A DNA stretch of 64,000 nt from Wenzhouxiangella marina (GTDB taxonomy: Bacteria; Pseudomonadota; Gammaproteobacteria; Xanthomonadales; Wenzhouxiangellaceae), in assembly GCF_001187785.1 (NCBI RefSeq), contig NZ_CP012154.1:800501-864500 (forward strand), in the 5' to 3' direction. Position numbers and translations under genes: made by a program. This document shows, piece by piece, positions 1-7,696 of this stretch (its first letter is position 1; the number at the start of each line of letters is the position of its first letter). The notes under the pieces were generated by a model that was given only the letters and a program-made list of their open reading frames with translations, had not been told where the DNA came from and did not search any database.

Positions 1-39
1 CGGACCTCGGTGAACGAGCTGCTGCGCGCGGCGCGCTGA
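1..39 (+). CDS. dapD: 3' end of a dapD-like gene (partial)
   Basis: The first 12 codons end in TGA and read RTSVNELLRAAR. The SVNELLR pattern resembles the extreme C-terminus of tetrahydrodipicolinate N-succinyltransferase (DapD, lysine and diaminopimelate synthesis), where GINELLR-like ends are common. A dapD gene followed by a small ArsC-family gene is a familiar gammaproteobacterial order, which supports the reading. Only 12 residues are visible, so the identity is an inference. Confidence 0.45.
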   Translation, partial: RTSVNELLRAAR

Positions 40-73
40 CTGGTCGTCGATGCGAATGGACTAGACTGCTGTT

Positions 74-412
74 ATGAAAATCCATGGCATCAAGGCCTGC
101 GATACCTGTCGCAAGGCGCTCAAATGGCTCGAAGCCGAGGGGCACGAGCATCACTGGCACGACCTCCGAGCGGACGGCATCGACGCCGAGACGATCCAGC
201 GCTGGATCGATGGCGTGGGCCTGGAGGCACTGGTCAATCGGCGCTCGACGACCTGGCGCCAGCTCGACGAGGCCGATCGCGAAGCGGCCATGGACCCGGC
301 CCGGGCGGCGGGCTTCCTGGCCGAGCATCCGACCCTGATCAAGCGGCCCGTCTTCGACGCCGGGGGTCGGATTCATGTCGGATTCAATGAATCCGTCAAG
401 CAGGCCCTGTAG
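74..412 (+). CDS. ArsC/Spx-family reductase (YffB-like)
   Basis: A 112-residue protein of the thioredoxin-fold ArsC/Spx family. The N-terminus MKIHGIKACDTCRKAL carries the CxxC (Cys9 and Cys12) at the expected place after the first strand, and the length is normal for the YffB branch. The later segment NRRSTTWRQL resembles the conserved arginine region of the family. It follows the dapD-like end by about 35 bases and precedes the dGTPase by 9 bases, so the three may be co-transcribed. YffB-type proteins are poorly characterised, with glutathione-dependent reductase activity suggested. Arsenate reduction should not be assumed. Confidence 0.85.
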   Translation: MKIHGIKACDTCRKALKWLEAEGHEHHWHDLRADGIDAETIQRWIDGVGLEALVNRRSTTWRQLDEADREAAMDPARAAGFLAEHPTLIKRPVFDAGGRIHVGFNESVKQAL

Positions 413-421
413 ACTGACCTC

Positions 422-1444
422 ATGAGTGCGGTTCCCGAAACACCCATCCTGAGCCCGGTCGATCGCGAGCAGCGCGAGGCCCGCGAAGCCGAGCTCTCGC
501 CCCTGGCCACGCGCTCGATCGAGTCGCGCGGACGCACACGGCCGGAAGACCCGGATCCCTATCGCAGCGAGTTCGAGCGCGATCGTGATCGAGTGCTGCA
601 TTCCAAGGCTTTCCGGCGTCTGAAGCACAAGACCCAGGTCTTCATCAATCCCGAGGGTGACCACTTCGTCACCCGCATGACCCACACGCTGCAGGTCACC
701 CAGGTCGCCCGCGCCCTGGCCGTGGCCCTGGGCCTCAATGAGGTCCTGACCGAAGCGATCTGCCTGGCCCACGACTGCGGTCACACACCCTTCGGCCATA
801 CGGGCGAGGCGGCGTTGTCGGACTACGTCGAAGGCGGCGAATGGCTGCATTCGGCCCAGGGCGTGCGCCTGTTCGAGGTCCTCGAGCCCTGCAATCTGAG
901 CTGGGAAGTGCTGGACGGCATCCGTGCCCACACCTGGCGCGTCAAACCGCCGCCGCATACGGCCGAGGGCTGGGCCTGCCGCTTTGCCGATCGCATCGCC
1001 TACCTGAACCACGATCTGCAGGACGCGCTCCGTGCGGGCGTGATCACCCGCGAGGACCTGCCCGCCGACGTCGTCGATGCGCTCGGGCCCGTTGAAGGCC
1101 GGAGCTGGATCAACACCATGGTCGAGGCGGTCATCCGCGAGTCCTGCAAGCGCGGCAAGGTGGCCATGGAGGCCGAGGTGCTGCTGGCGATGAAGACCTT
1201 CCGCGAGTTCATGTTCGAGCGCGTGTATCTCCGACCCGAGTCCGTGCAGCAGAACGACAAGGCGCGGGGCGTCATCCACCAGCTCGTCGAGTACCTGCTG
1301 GCCCACCCCGACGAGATCCCCGACAGCTATCGCATCGTCGAGGCCGACACCCTGACCCAGGTCCTCGACTACGTGGCCGGCATGACCGACCGCTACGCCC
1401 TCAACCTGCACGATCATCTGTTCCGACCCCGCGGTCTCGTTTGA
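422..1444 (+). CDS. dgt: dGTPase (dNTP triphosphohydrolase, HD domain)
   Basis: A 340-residue HD-domain protein matching the type 2 deoxyguanosinetriphosphate triphosphohydrolase-like family, which cleaves dNTPs to the nucleoside and triphosphate. Visible features are the arginine-rich entry RSEFERDRDRVLHSKAFRRL, a metal-binding His88, the HD pair at 117-118 within AHDCGHTPFGH, and the later FADRIAYLNHD near residue 190. The length is slightly short for the family (about 340-380) but both ends look complete. The gene starts 9 bases after the ArsC-like stop, so translation is probably coupled. It acts in the cytoplasm in nucleotide pool control. Confidence 0.93.
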   Translation: MSAVPETPILSPVDREQREAREAELSPLATRSIESRGRTRPEDPDPYRSEFERDRDRVLHSKAFRRLKHKTQVFINPEGDHFVTRMTHTLQVTQVARALAVALGLNEVLTEAICLAHDCGHTPFGHTGEAALSDYVEGGEWLHSAQGVRLFEVLEPCNLSWEVLDGIRAHTWRVKPPPHTAEGWACRFADRIAYLNHDLQDALRAGVITREDLPADVVDALGPVEGRSWINTMVEAVIRESCKRGKVAMEAEVLLAMKTFREFMFERVYLRPESVQQNDKARGVIHQLVEYLLAHPDEIPDSYRIVEADTLTQVLDYVAGMTDRYALNLHDHLFRPRGLV

Positions 1445-1490
1445 CTATCAGCGCCGGGGTTTCGGGCTGATTCCAGCCTACGCCAGTGTG

Positions 1491-1518
1491 CTCTCGCAGA
1501 GGCGCAGAGGCGCGGAGA
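1491..1518. repeat. gcagaggc-type intergenic repeat
   Basis: Reiterated gcagaggc units (ctctcgcagaggcgcagagg and on) in the gap after the dGTPase. This kind of cgcagag repeat is scattered between genes in many bacterial genomes and produces spurious ORFs rich in SAPLR. It lies just upstream of the decayed cyclotransferase-like gene. Confidence 0.55.
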
Positions 1519-1555
1519 AAGACCAGTAAGATTCCATTCCCGACGTGGTTGGCGA

Positions 1556-2050
1556 TTGTTGTTCTATCTGGCTTATGGTTCCAATCTTCACCCTCGGCGC
1601 CTGATCGAGCGCCTGGGGCCGGTCGAGTGTCTCGGGCGCGTTCGCCTTCCCGGCTGGCGTCTGGTCTTCGACAAGCGCGGTTCGGATGGCTCGGCCAAGG
1701 CCAATCTGCGGGCCTGCCCCGGAACGGTTCATGAGGCCTGGGGTGCCGTCTTCGAGTTGCAGCCCGCACAGTACTCGATGCTGGATCACTTCGAAGGTGC
1801 GGGTCGGGGTTACGACAGCTTCGTCAACTCCCCACGCTGGAAGACCCCGACCCCGAGCGAGCCCGGATTCACCATCGATTATTGGATGGGCTGCACTGAG
1901 CTTGGGGACAGGTGCGAAGAAACTGATAAACCACGAAGGACACGAAGGGCACGAAGGAAGATCAAAAGCTTTTTTTGCTTTTCTTCGTGTCCTTCGTGCC
2001 TTCGTGGTTCTCAACCCTGCCTTGCCGATGTCTTTGAGAAACCAGTTTGA
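1556..2050 (+). pseudogene. truncated gamma-glutamylcyclotransferase-like gene
   Basis: The first ~115 residues match the gamma-glutamylcyclotransferase (BtrG/GGCT) fold: YLAYGSNLHPRRL at the N-terminus, FDKRGSDGSAKANL, and EGAGRGYDSF. The family normally continues with a beta strand ending in FTYxA and a helix, for a total near 160-180 residues. Here the frame instead runs into the cgaagg inverted repeat at 1929-2009, so the last ~45 residues are basic, repeat-encoded sequence. The only in-frame start near the YGSN motif is TTG at 1556, with no clear ribosome site, and the gcagaggc repeat sits just upstream. The gene looks clipped at both ends, though a functional short protein cannot be excluded. 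Confidence 0.55.
1929..2009. repeat. cgaagg inverted-repeat element
   Basis: The left arm aaccacgaaggacacgaagg is mirrored by the right arm cttcgtgtccttcgtgcc followed by ttcgtggtt, around an A/T-rich centre (aaaagctttttttgctttt). It resembles the ccacgaaggacacgaagg repeats seen between genes in many bacteria. It supplies the 3' end of the truncated cyclotransferase ORF and separates it from the convergent secreted-protein gene. It could also form a strong RNA hairpin. Confidence 0.75.
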
Positions 2051-2059
2051 TGCCCCGCG

Positions 2060-5000
2060 TTACGGAGCAGCAAAGCGGTCGCGGTGGATGATGTCGGGGT
2101 CGATGATCGTTCGTGTCAGATAGGCTTCCGTGACTTCGTTGACGGCCTCGGACTCGGTCGTGAAGCTCAAGCGGATCGTGGCGTCCGTGTCATGCGGCAC
2201 ATCGGAATCCGTGGCGAAGCTCAGGGTGACCAGGCGCTGCTCGCCGGCGGCGAAGTCGCCGAAGTCGCAGTTCATCGACTGCCCGTCGGGGCTGATCGTG
2301 CAGCTGCCTTCGGACGCGCCGGTGAAGACCACGCCCGGCGTTTCGATCACGCCCTGCATGGCGATGGCCTGGGCGATCAGTCCCGAGACGCCCTCGGGCA
2401 GCAGGTTGCCCACGATCACGTCGATCGTGAAGGCGCTGCCGATCGGCACTTCCGGTGGCGGCGTTTCGCCCTGATCCTCGGGCAGTTCCAGACCCAGATT
2501 GACCAGCGGCTCGGCGGTGACCTCGCTGGTCAGGCACTCGCCCTGACCGTCCTGGTCGAGGATGCAGAAGCGCACGGTCTTGACGCCCGGGGTGGTGAAG
2601 ACGTGCTGGGCGATGCCGTAGCCATTGCCCTTGCCCTGCAGCGGTTCGACCAGCAGCACACCTTCGATGAAGGGATTGTTCGGATTGGTCTCGTTGACCC
2701 CACCTTCGGCGACCGTGCTGCTGCCGTCCCAGATCACCGAGGTGAAGTAGTCCGTGGCCCCGTCGTCTTCGAACACGCCGCGCAGCACGAAGGGGAAGCC
2801 CAGGCCGACGCGCGCCGGCAGCTCGTTTTCGAGGATGCGCGGGGGATCGTCGACCGGGATGATCTCGAGATCGATGGTGGCTACCCCTGAATCCTCCACG
2901 CCGTCGTTCGCGACGAAACGCAGTCGGTCCGTCCCGAAATAGTCCGGATGAGGCGTATAGCTCAGGGTCACACTTTCGTTGTCGCTCGAGACCAGTGCAA
3001 GCGTGCCGTGGGTGGGCGCTTCGGTGATCTGGTAGCTGAGAATGTCCAGGCCATTGAAGTCGATCCCGAGGATGCCATCCGGGTCCTCGGCGCTCAGGAC
3101 GAGTTCGATGGAGGAATCCTCCGCCAGGCTCAGGGCCTGATCCTGCGTCACCGGGGGCCGGAAGTTGCGCGCGACGTTGATCGTCGCCAGGCCGATGTTG
3201 CTTTCATCGAGGCCATCGCTGGCCACGAACTGGAAGCCATCGGCGGCGCTGTGGAAATCGAAGTTGGAGACATAGGTCACGGTGGCCGAGTTCTCCGTGA
3301 TGTCCTTCAGCGGCGAGGTCTCGAAGACGTGCAGGAAGCCCTCTTCGCGATCGACCACGAAGAACTGGTTGGAGTTGACCGACACGGCGCGCGGTCGACC
3401 CATATTGCCCAGCACGAAGCCGGGCTGCGCGCCCTGATTGACCCCGGTGCCGGTGGATTGCGCCTGGCCGGCGAAGCTGCCGTCGGTGGCGAAGCGCTGG
3501 ATGCGGTAGTTGCCCCATTCGGCGACATAGAGCACGTCGTTGGGATCGACCGCGATGTACAGGGGTTCGTCGAACTGTCCCGGCTCATCCCCGGCCAGGT
3601 CCACGGCCAGCGGCGCCCTGCTGCAGGTGGCATCGGTGCAGGCAAAGCCCTTGCTCGCCATCCGGTCCATGTCGCAGGCGTTGTTGGTGCTGCCGGTGCA
3701 GCTGCCCATCCAGCCGACGTAGTCGCCGGGAATGAAGTTGCCCTGGTCATCGAAGTAGGATCGGGAGAACTTGTCGATCCGCTCGTTGATGCAGTTGACC
3801 ATGTAGAGACTCCCTTCGCTGTCGATCTCCATCGCCCAGCCGAGCAGGCTGCTGCCCGCACAGGATGATGTGGGCTCGGGGAAGGGAGCGCTCTGGTTCA
3901 GCGTGCCCAGGAAGATCGGTGCCGGAGGGTCGTTGCGGATATCGAAGGCATGCACTCGCTGCTGGTCGGTGACGTAGAGCAGGCCCTGAGCGCTGTCGAC
4001 GCGGGCGTAGCGCGCGCTCGAGACGTTGACCGGGGAATTCGAGCTGTTGATGCTGCCGAGCGAGTCGCAGTACTCGGAGCGGAAGGCCTTGCCCTCGAAG
4101 TCGGTCGCGCAGCGATTGACCACGACCTCGGTGCTGCTGCCCGATCCGACGGTCTTGAATTCATAGATGAATCCGTCGCGGTCGAGGACGAAGGCGTCAT
4201 TCGCGCCCTCGTACTGGATCTGGCCGATGAAGTTGCCGTCTTGATCCCAGGTCGAGATGCGGGGGAAGCTCGATGCGGAGCTCGCAGAGCACTGCCAGTA
4301 GCGGTCGACCATGTAGACCTTGCCCGCGTCATCGACGTGCACGAACTCCGGCTCGTAGACCCAGTCGACGTCGATCTTGTCGGCGTTCGGGCCCGGCAGC
4401 ACCTGGCAGACGTTGGCGAACAGCCAGGCGGCGCGGTTGTCGCTGAGGTAGAACGCCTCGCCGTAGGGTCCGCCGGGCGAGGTGCGATAGTCCTCGATGA
4501 AGAAGGGGTAGAGCGGGGCGACGAATTCGCCGTTGAGCGGACGCTGGAGTATGCGGAAGCTCAAGGGGTCGAAGGCCCCGTCAAGGAAGTCTCCGTCCTG
4601 GCCGCTCAGCACCAGATCCACCGGCTCGGAGGTCAGGGTGCTGACCGTGACGTCCTGCACCGTGGGTGCCGTGTTGCTGCCCTCGGTCTTGATGGTGATC
4701 AGCTGGCTGGCCTGGCTGGCGTTGCCGGAAGCGTCGGTCGCGGTCCAGGTGATCGGTGAGCGTGAATCGATCGGGTAGAAGCTCGGGCCGTCGTTGTCGA
4801 CGCTCGGGTCCGGATCGGCCAGATCGACGACGCGAGGGGCGCCGAGCTGCACGCTGGCGGCATCCAGGCCCGCCTCGACGGCGGGAATCTCGATGACCCG
4901 GCTGGGCGGGGCGACCAGGATCGGCGCCTGCGTGTCCTCGACGGTGATCTGCTGCAGGATGAAGTCGCTGTTGAAACCACCGCCCGGCAAGGGTCCGTTG

Positions 5001-5986
5001 TCGCGCACGGTCCAGGTCAGGACGTTGTCGCCCACGCCGAGCAGGGCCGGCGCGTCGTTGCCCAGGGTGAAGGGCAGGCCGCAGGGGTCGCTGGCTTCGA
5101 TCGTGGCACGCAGGGCGTCGGCGACCCGCTGGTAGAGCACGCCGCCGAAGTCGGTGGCCTCCAGGGTGATCACCGGCTGATCGGTCGTGATCTCGGGCGG
5201 GTGCTCCTTGTAGATCGTGATCAGCTGATCACGCTCGTGCACCACCGAGGTCCGCCCGTTGAACAACTGCGAGGCAGTCACCAGACCGAGCTCGATCGCG
5301 ATGTTCTGGATCACCTGGCGGGCGGCGTCCTGGGAGGCGGCCTGGCGGGCGGCGGACCAGCCCTGGTTGGCGACGGCCGAGCCGTACTTGATCGAGTTGT
5401 AGGTCAGCAGAGCGGCAGGAATGATGATGTCGAAGGCATCCGAGATCTGGGTTTCGGCGCGCCAGTCGATGTCGTGCTGGCCCGGCGGAAAGGCCACGGT
5501 CTGAGGGTCCAGCCAGTCCGGCAGGATGTGCTCGTTGGCTACGTGCACGTTGACGTCGGTGTTGGCGTGGACCACCTGGACCTGACCGCTAAGGGTCAGA
5601 TCACCCCAGGTCCCGGGCACGTTCCGGAGCGTGGCGAAGCCGAGCAGGTTCTTGTAGTCGGCGGTCGACTGATCGAGGTCGAACTCGTAGTGGCAACCGT
5701 CGTCGGTATTGGGCCAGTCTGCCCAGTCCCCGGGGGTGACGAAGATTGCGCGCGTGTCCTTCAGGCCCAGGTTCGTGCCGAAGGTCACCGCGCTGGCGGG
5801 AATCCCGAACACCGGGTCGGGCACGAAGGAAATCGGCAGGGCCAGGTTGTGACTGGCGATCAGGGCGGCGATCTTCAGTTCCAGGTCATCGTTGACATCA
5901 CTCTTCCCGGGCTGGGCGATCGACAGGGTCAACAGGCTAGTCAGCAGGGCCAGGCCTGGCCGACGGAGGGCGGGGAATGCGCTCAT
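2060..5986 (-). CDS. large secreted multidomain protein with DRFE-type tail
   Basis: A 1308-residue exported protein with a signal peptide at residues 1-30 (hydrophobic ALLTSLLTLSIAQPG). The middle holds a HYR-like beta domain ending in ITWTATDASGNASQ, then NHL-like propeller strands (DPNDVLYVAEWGNYRIQRF, and GSLYMVNCINERIDKF). A cadherin/VCBS-like repeat follows (TPHPDYFGTDRLRFVANDG), then a C-terminal beta-sandwich region. The protein ends HRDRFAAP, a variant of the DRFE tail found on other secreted proteins here. This domain mix suits a cell-surface or extracellular adhesion or binding role; no catalytic motif is visible. It is transcribed alone, convergent with the truncated cyclotransferase gene. 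Confidence 0.85.
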   Translation of the reverse strand: MSAFPALRRPGLALLTSLLTLSIAQPGKSDVNDDLELKIAALIASHNLALPISFVPDPVFGIPASAVTFGTNLGLKDTRAIFVTPGDWADWPNTDDGCHYEFDLDQSTADYKNLLGFATLRNVPGTWGDLTLSGQVQVVHANTDVNVHVANEHILPDWLDPQTVAFPPGQHDIDWRAETQISDAFDIIIPAALLTYNSIKYGSAVANQGWSAARQAASQDAARQVIQNIAIELGLVTASQLFNGRTSVVHERDQLITIYKEHPPEITTDQPVITLEATDFGGVLYQRVADALRATIEASDPCGLPFTLGNDAPALLGVGDNVLTWTVRDNGPLPGGGFNSDFILQQITVEDTQAPILVAPPSRVIEIPAVEAGLDAASVQLGAPRVVDLADPDPSVDNDGPSFYPIDSRSPITWTATDASGNASQASQLITIKTEGSNTAPTVQDVTVSTLTSEPVDLVLSGQDGDFLDGAFDPLSFRILQRPLNGEFVAPLYPFFIEDYRTSPGGPYGEAFYLSDNRAAWLFANVCQVLPGPNADKIDVDWVYEPEFVHVDDAGKVYMVDRYWQCSASSASSFPRISTWDQDGNFIGQIQYEGANDAFVLDRDGFIYEFKTVGSGSSTEVVVNRCATDFEGKAFRSEYCDSLGSINSSNSPVNVSSARYARVDSAQGLLYVTDQQRVHAFDIRNDPPAPIFLGTLNQSAPFPEPTSSCAGSSLLGWAMEIDSEGSLYMVNCINERIDKFSRSYFDDQGNFIPGDYVGWMGSCTGSTNNACDMDRMASKGFACTDATCSRAPLAVDLAGDEPGQFDEPLYIAVDPNDVLYVAEWGNYRIQRFATDGSFAGQAQSTGTGVNQGAQPGFVLGNMGRPRAVSVNSNQFFVVDREEGFLHVFETSPLKDITENSATVTYVSNFDFHSAADGFQFVASDGLDESNIGLATINVARNFRPPVTQDQALSLAEDSSIELVLSAEDPDGILGIDFNGLDILSYQITEAPTHGTLALVSSDNESVTLSYTPHPDYFGTDRLRFVANDGVEDSGVATIDLEIIPVDDPPRILENELPARVGLGFPFVLRGVFEDDGATDYFTSVIWDGSSTVAEGGVNETNPNNPFIEGVLLVEPLQGKGNGYGIAQHVFTTPGVKTVRFCILDQDGQGECLTSEVTAEPLVNLGLELPEDQGETPPPEVPIGSAFTIDVIVGNLLPEGVSGLIAQAIAMQGVIETPGVVFTGASEGSCTISPDGQSMNCDFGDFAAGEQRLVTLSFATDSDVPHDTDATIRLSFTTESEAVNEVTEAYLTRTIIDPDIIHRDRFAAP

Positions 5987-6087
5987 GGTGCTCGAGTCCT
6001 TGCGTGTTCGGTGTCCTGCAGGGATAAGGCGAGCTTTCGGCTAGAATCGAATCATTGGCTACAGGCAGGGGCGGGAATTCACGAAGC

Positions 6088-6636
6088 ATGGCCGAGGATC
6101 TGACCCAGTTGCTGCGCCGCTCGGCGCGTGGTGAGCCTGGCGCGGATCAGGCGCTCTGGTCGGCCGTGCACGAGCAGCTACGCGCCATGGCTCGACAGCG
6201 ACTGGCCGGCGAATCGAGCCCCCAGTGCGACCCCACCGAGCTGGTCCACGAAGCCTTTCTGAAACTCGATTCACTGGCTCTGACGCCGAAGAATCGATCG
6301 CATTTTCTGGCGCTGGCGGCCCGTGCCATGCGCCAGGTGCTCATCGATCAGGCCCGCAGCCGCCGGCGTGACAAGCGCGGCGGCGGCCAGGCGCCGTTGA
6401 CCCTGCTGACCCGTGACCTTTCCGATTCGGCCGCGCAGCCGGTCGACGTGCTCGATATCGAGCAGGCCCTGACCGAGCTCGAGGCGCTGGATGCGCGCAA
6501 GGCGCGCGCCATCGAGTTGAGCTACTTCGGTGGCCTGACCGACGAGGAGGCCGCCGAGGTGCTGGAGGTGTCGACGGCGACCCTGAAGCGTGACCTGCGC
6601 ACGGCCAGAGCCTGGTTGGCCACGGCGCTGACCTGA
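6088..6636 (+). CDS. ECF-type RNA polymerase sigma factor (orphan)
   Basis: A 182-residue sigma-70 family protein of the ECF group usually paired with TPR Ser/Thr kinases. Region 2 contains DPTELVHEAFLKL and HFLALAARAMRQVLID, followed by the basic RSRRRDKRGGG. Region 4 is ARAIELSYFGGLTDEEAAE with the helix-turn-helix VSTATLKRDLRTARAWL. The start at ATG 6088 gives the normal family N-terminus. The layout closely matches the sigma factor at 58481, which is coupled to a kinase. Here the next gene is a VOC protein and no kinase follows, so its regulator must lie elsewhere; the kinase at 18194 lacks a sigma gene and is a candidate. Confidence 0.92.
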   Translation: MAEDLTQLLRRSARGEPGADQALWSAVHEQLRAMARQRLAGESSPQCDPTELVHEAFLKLDSLALTPKNRSHFLALAARAMRQVLIDQARSRRRDKRGGGQAPLTLLTRDLSDSAAQPVDVLDIEQALTELEALDARKARAIELSYFGGLTDEEAAEVLEVSTATLKRDLRTARAWLATALT

Positions 6637-6722
6637 GGTTTCCCTGACCGCATTCGATCCCCGTTTGCATGAACGGCGAGCCCGATCGATGATGGGCGCT
6701 CCAATGACAACGGGAGTCCATC

Positions 6723-7097
6723 ATGCAGCTCGGCGTGTTTTCGATCAGTCTGGCGGTCAAGGACCTGGACCGCTCCAGAGCCTTCTACGAGAAATTCGGC
6801 TTCGAGGTCTTCGGTGGAGACCCCGCGCATCACTACCTGATGATGCGTAACGGCGATCAGATCATCGGTCTGTTCCAGGGCATGTTCGACAGGAACATCC
6901 TGACCTTCAATCCGGGTTGGAACGCGAACTGCGAGACCCTGGACGGGTTCGAAGATGTGCGGGAAATCCAGAGGCAGCTCGAAGCCGCAGGGGTCGAATT
7001 GATCGAGCGGGTGGATGAGGGCGGGGCGGGGCCGGGGCATCTGACGGCCATCGACCCGGACGGAAACCCGATCCTGATCGATCAGCACGTCGGCTGA
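6723..7097 (+). CDS. VOC/glyoxalase-family protein
   Basis: A 124-residue single vicinal-oxygen-chelate domain pair. The first half reads [20 protein letters not shown]; the second ends [20 protein letters not shown], the usual beta-strand pattern. A ribosome site gggag lies upstream of ATG 6723. Such small VOC proteins may be dioxygenase-, isomerase- or resistance-like, and the substrate cannot be told from the sequence. It stands alone between the sigma factor and a hairpin at 7124. Confidence 0.85.
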   Translation: MQLGVFSISLAVKDLDRSRAFYEKFGFEVFGGDPAHHYLMMRNGDQIIGLFQGMFDRNILTFNPGWNANCETLDGFEDVREIQRQLEAAGVELIERVDEGGAGPGHLTAIDPDGNPILIDQHVG

Positions 7098-7123
7098 GCC
7101 TGGCCCGCATTGTTCACCTATGA

Positions 7124-7149
7124 GAGGCGCGACCGGGCGGTCGCGCCTC
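7124..7149. terminator. hairpin between convergent genes
   Basis: A perfect 11-bp stem (gaggcgcgacc paired with ggtcgcgcctc) around a 4-base loop lies between the convergent VOC gene and the small secreted protein gene. No clear T-run follows on either strand, so intrinsic termination is likely but not certain. Confidence 0.6.
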
Positions 7150-7163
7150 CAGGAACTGACTTA

Positions 7164-7505
7164 CTAATCCATGTTGGCCAGGGTGACCACCAGGTCGCTG
7201 GTGGAGACGTCCACCTGCCAGAAGGTATAGGTGTCACCGTCCTCGTCGACCAGGCGGATGTCGAAGATCGGGCTGTGGTAGCCGTTCAGATTGACGCGGC
7301 CGGTCTGGCCGGTGGGCAGCACGTCCGCGCCGAGCACGTCTTCTTCCCAGGTGCGGGCATCGGCCGGGCTGACGTACATGTACATGATGGTGTAACCGGT
7401 GTTGTTGGTCACGTCCACATAGTAATTCTGCTGGGCCTGGACCGACGCGCTCAGGACAAGCAGGAACAGGCTGAGCAGAGCGGTGCGGGTGAACATGGTT
7501 TTCAT
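7164..7505 (-). CDS. small secreted protein, unknown function
   Basis: A 113-residue exported protein. The ATG at 7505 is preferred over the upstream in-frame ATG because it has a ribosome site (aagggaag) and begins a clean signal peptide, MKTMFTRTALLSLFLLVLSA, cleaved near VQAQ. The mature part reads VTNNTGYTIMYMYVSPAD and WEEDVLGADVLPTGQTGRV, then a strand-rich end (YTFWQVDVSTSDLVVTL). This pattern recurs in small periplasmic or surface proteins of proteobacteria with no assigned function. It is a single-gene unit. Confidence 0.75.
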   Translation of the reverse strand: MKTMFTRTALLSLFLLVLSASVQAQQNYYVDVTNNTGYTIMYMYVSPADARTWEEDVLGADVLPTGQTGRVNLNGYHSPIFDIRLVDEDGDTYTFWQVDVSTSDLVVTLANMD

Positions 7506-7696
7506 GGTTGACTTCCCTTTTTGGTTGGCAGGATCGAGCATACGGGCCAGGCATTAATCGGACCTGAACAGCGGTTTCAGTCCCCGTTCAGATGCAAGCA
7601 GGCGAGGTCCAGCCTGCAGTATTGGCCGCGTCGCCGGGCCTGTCAATCGGGCCTTCGGGCTCATCCAGGCACTCGCCAACACGTAAACTCTTCGCC

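Noticed and set aside
1478-2014. Minus-strand ORF with SFSAPLRLCES
   Set aside because: Encoded by the gcagaggc and cgaagg repeats; a common false prediction.
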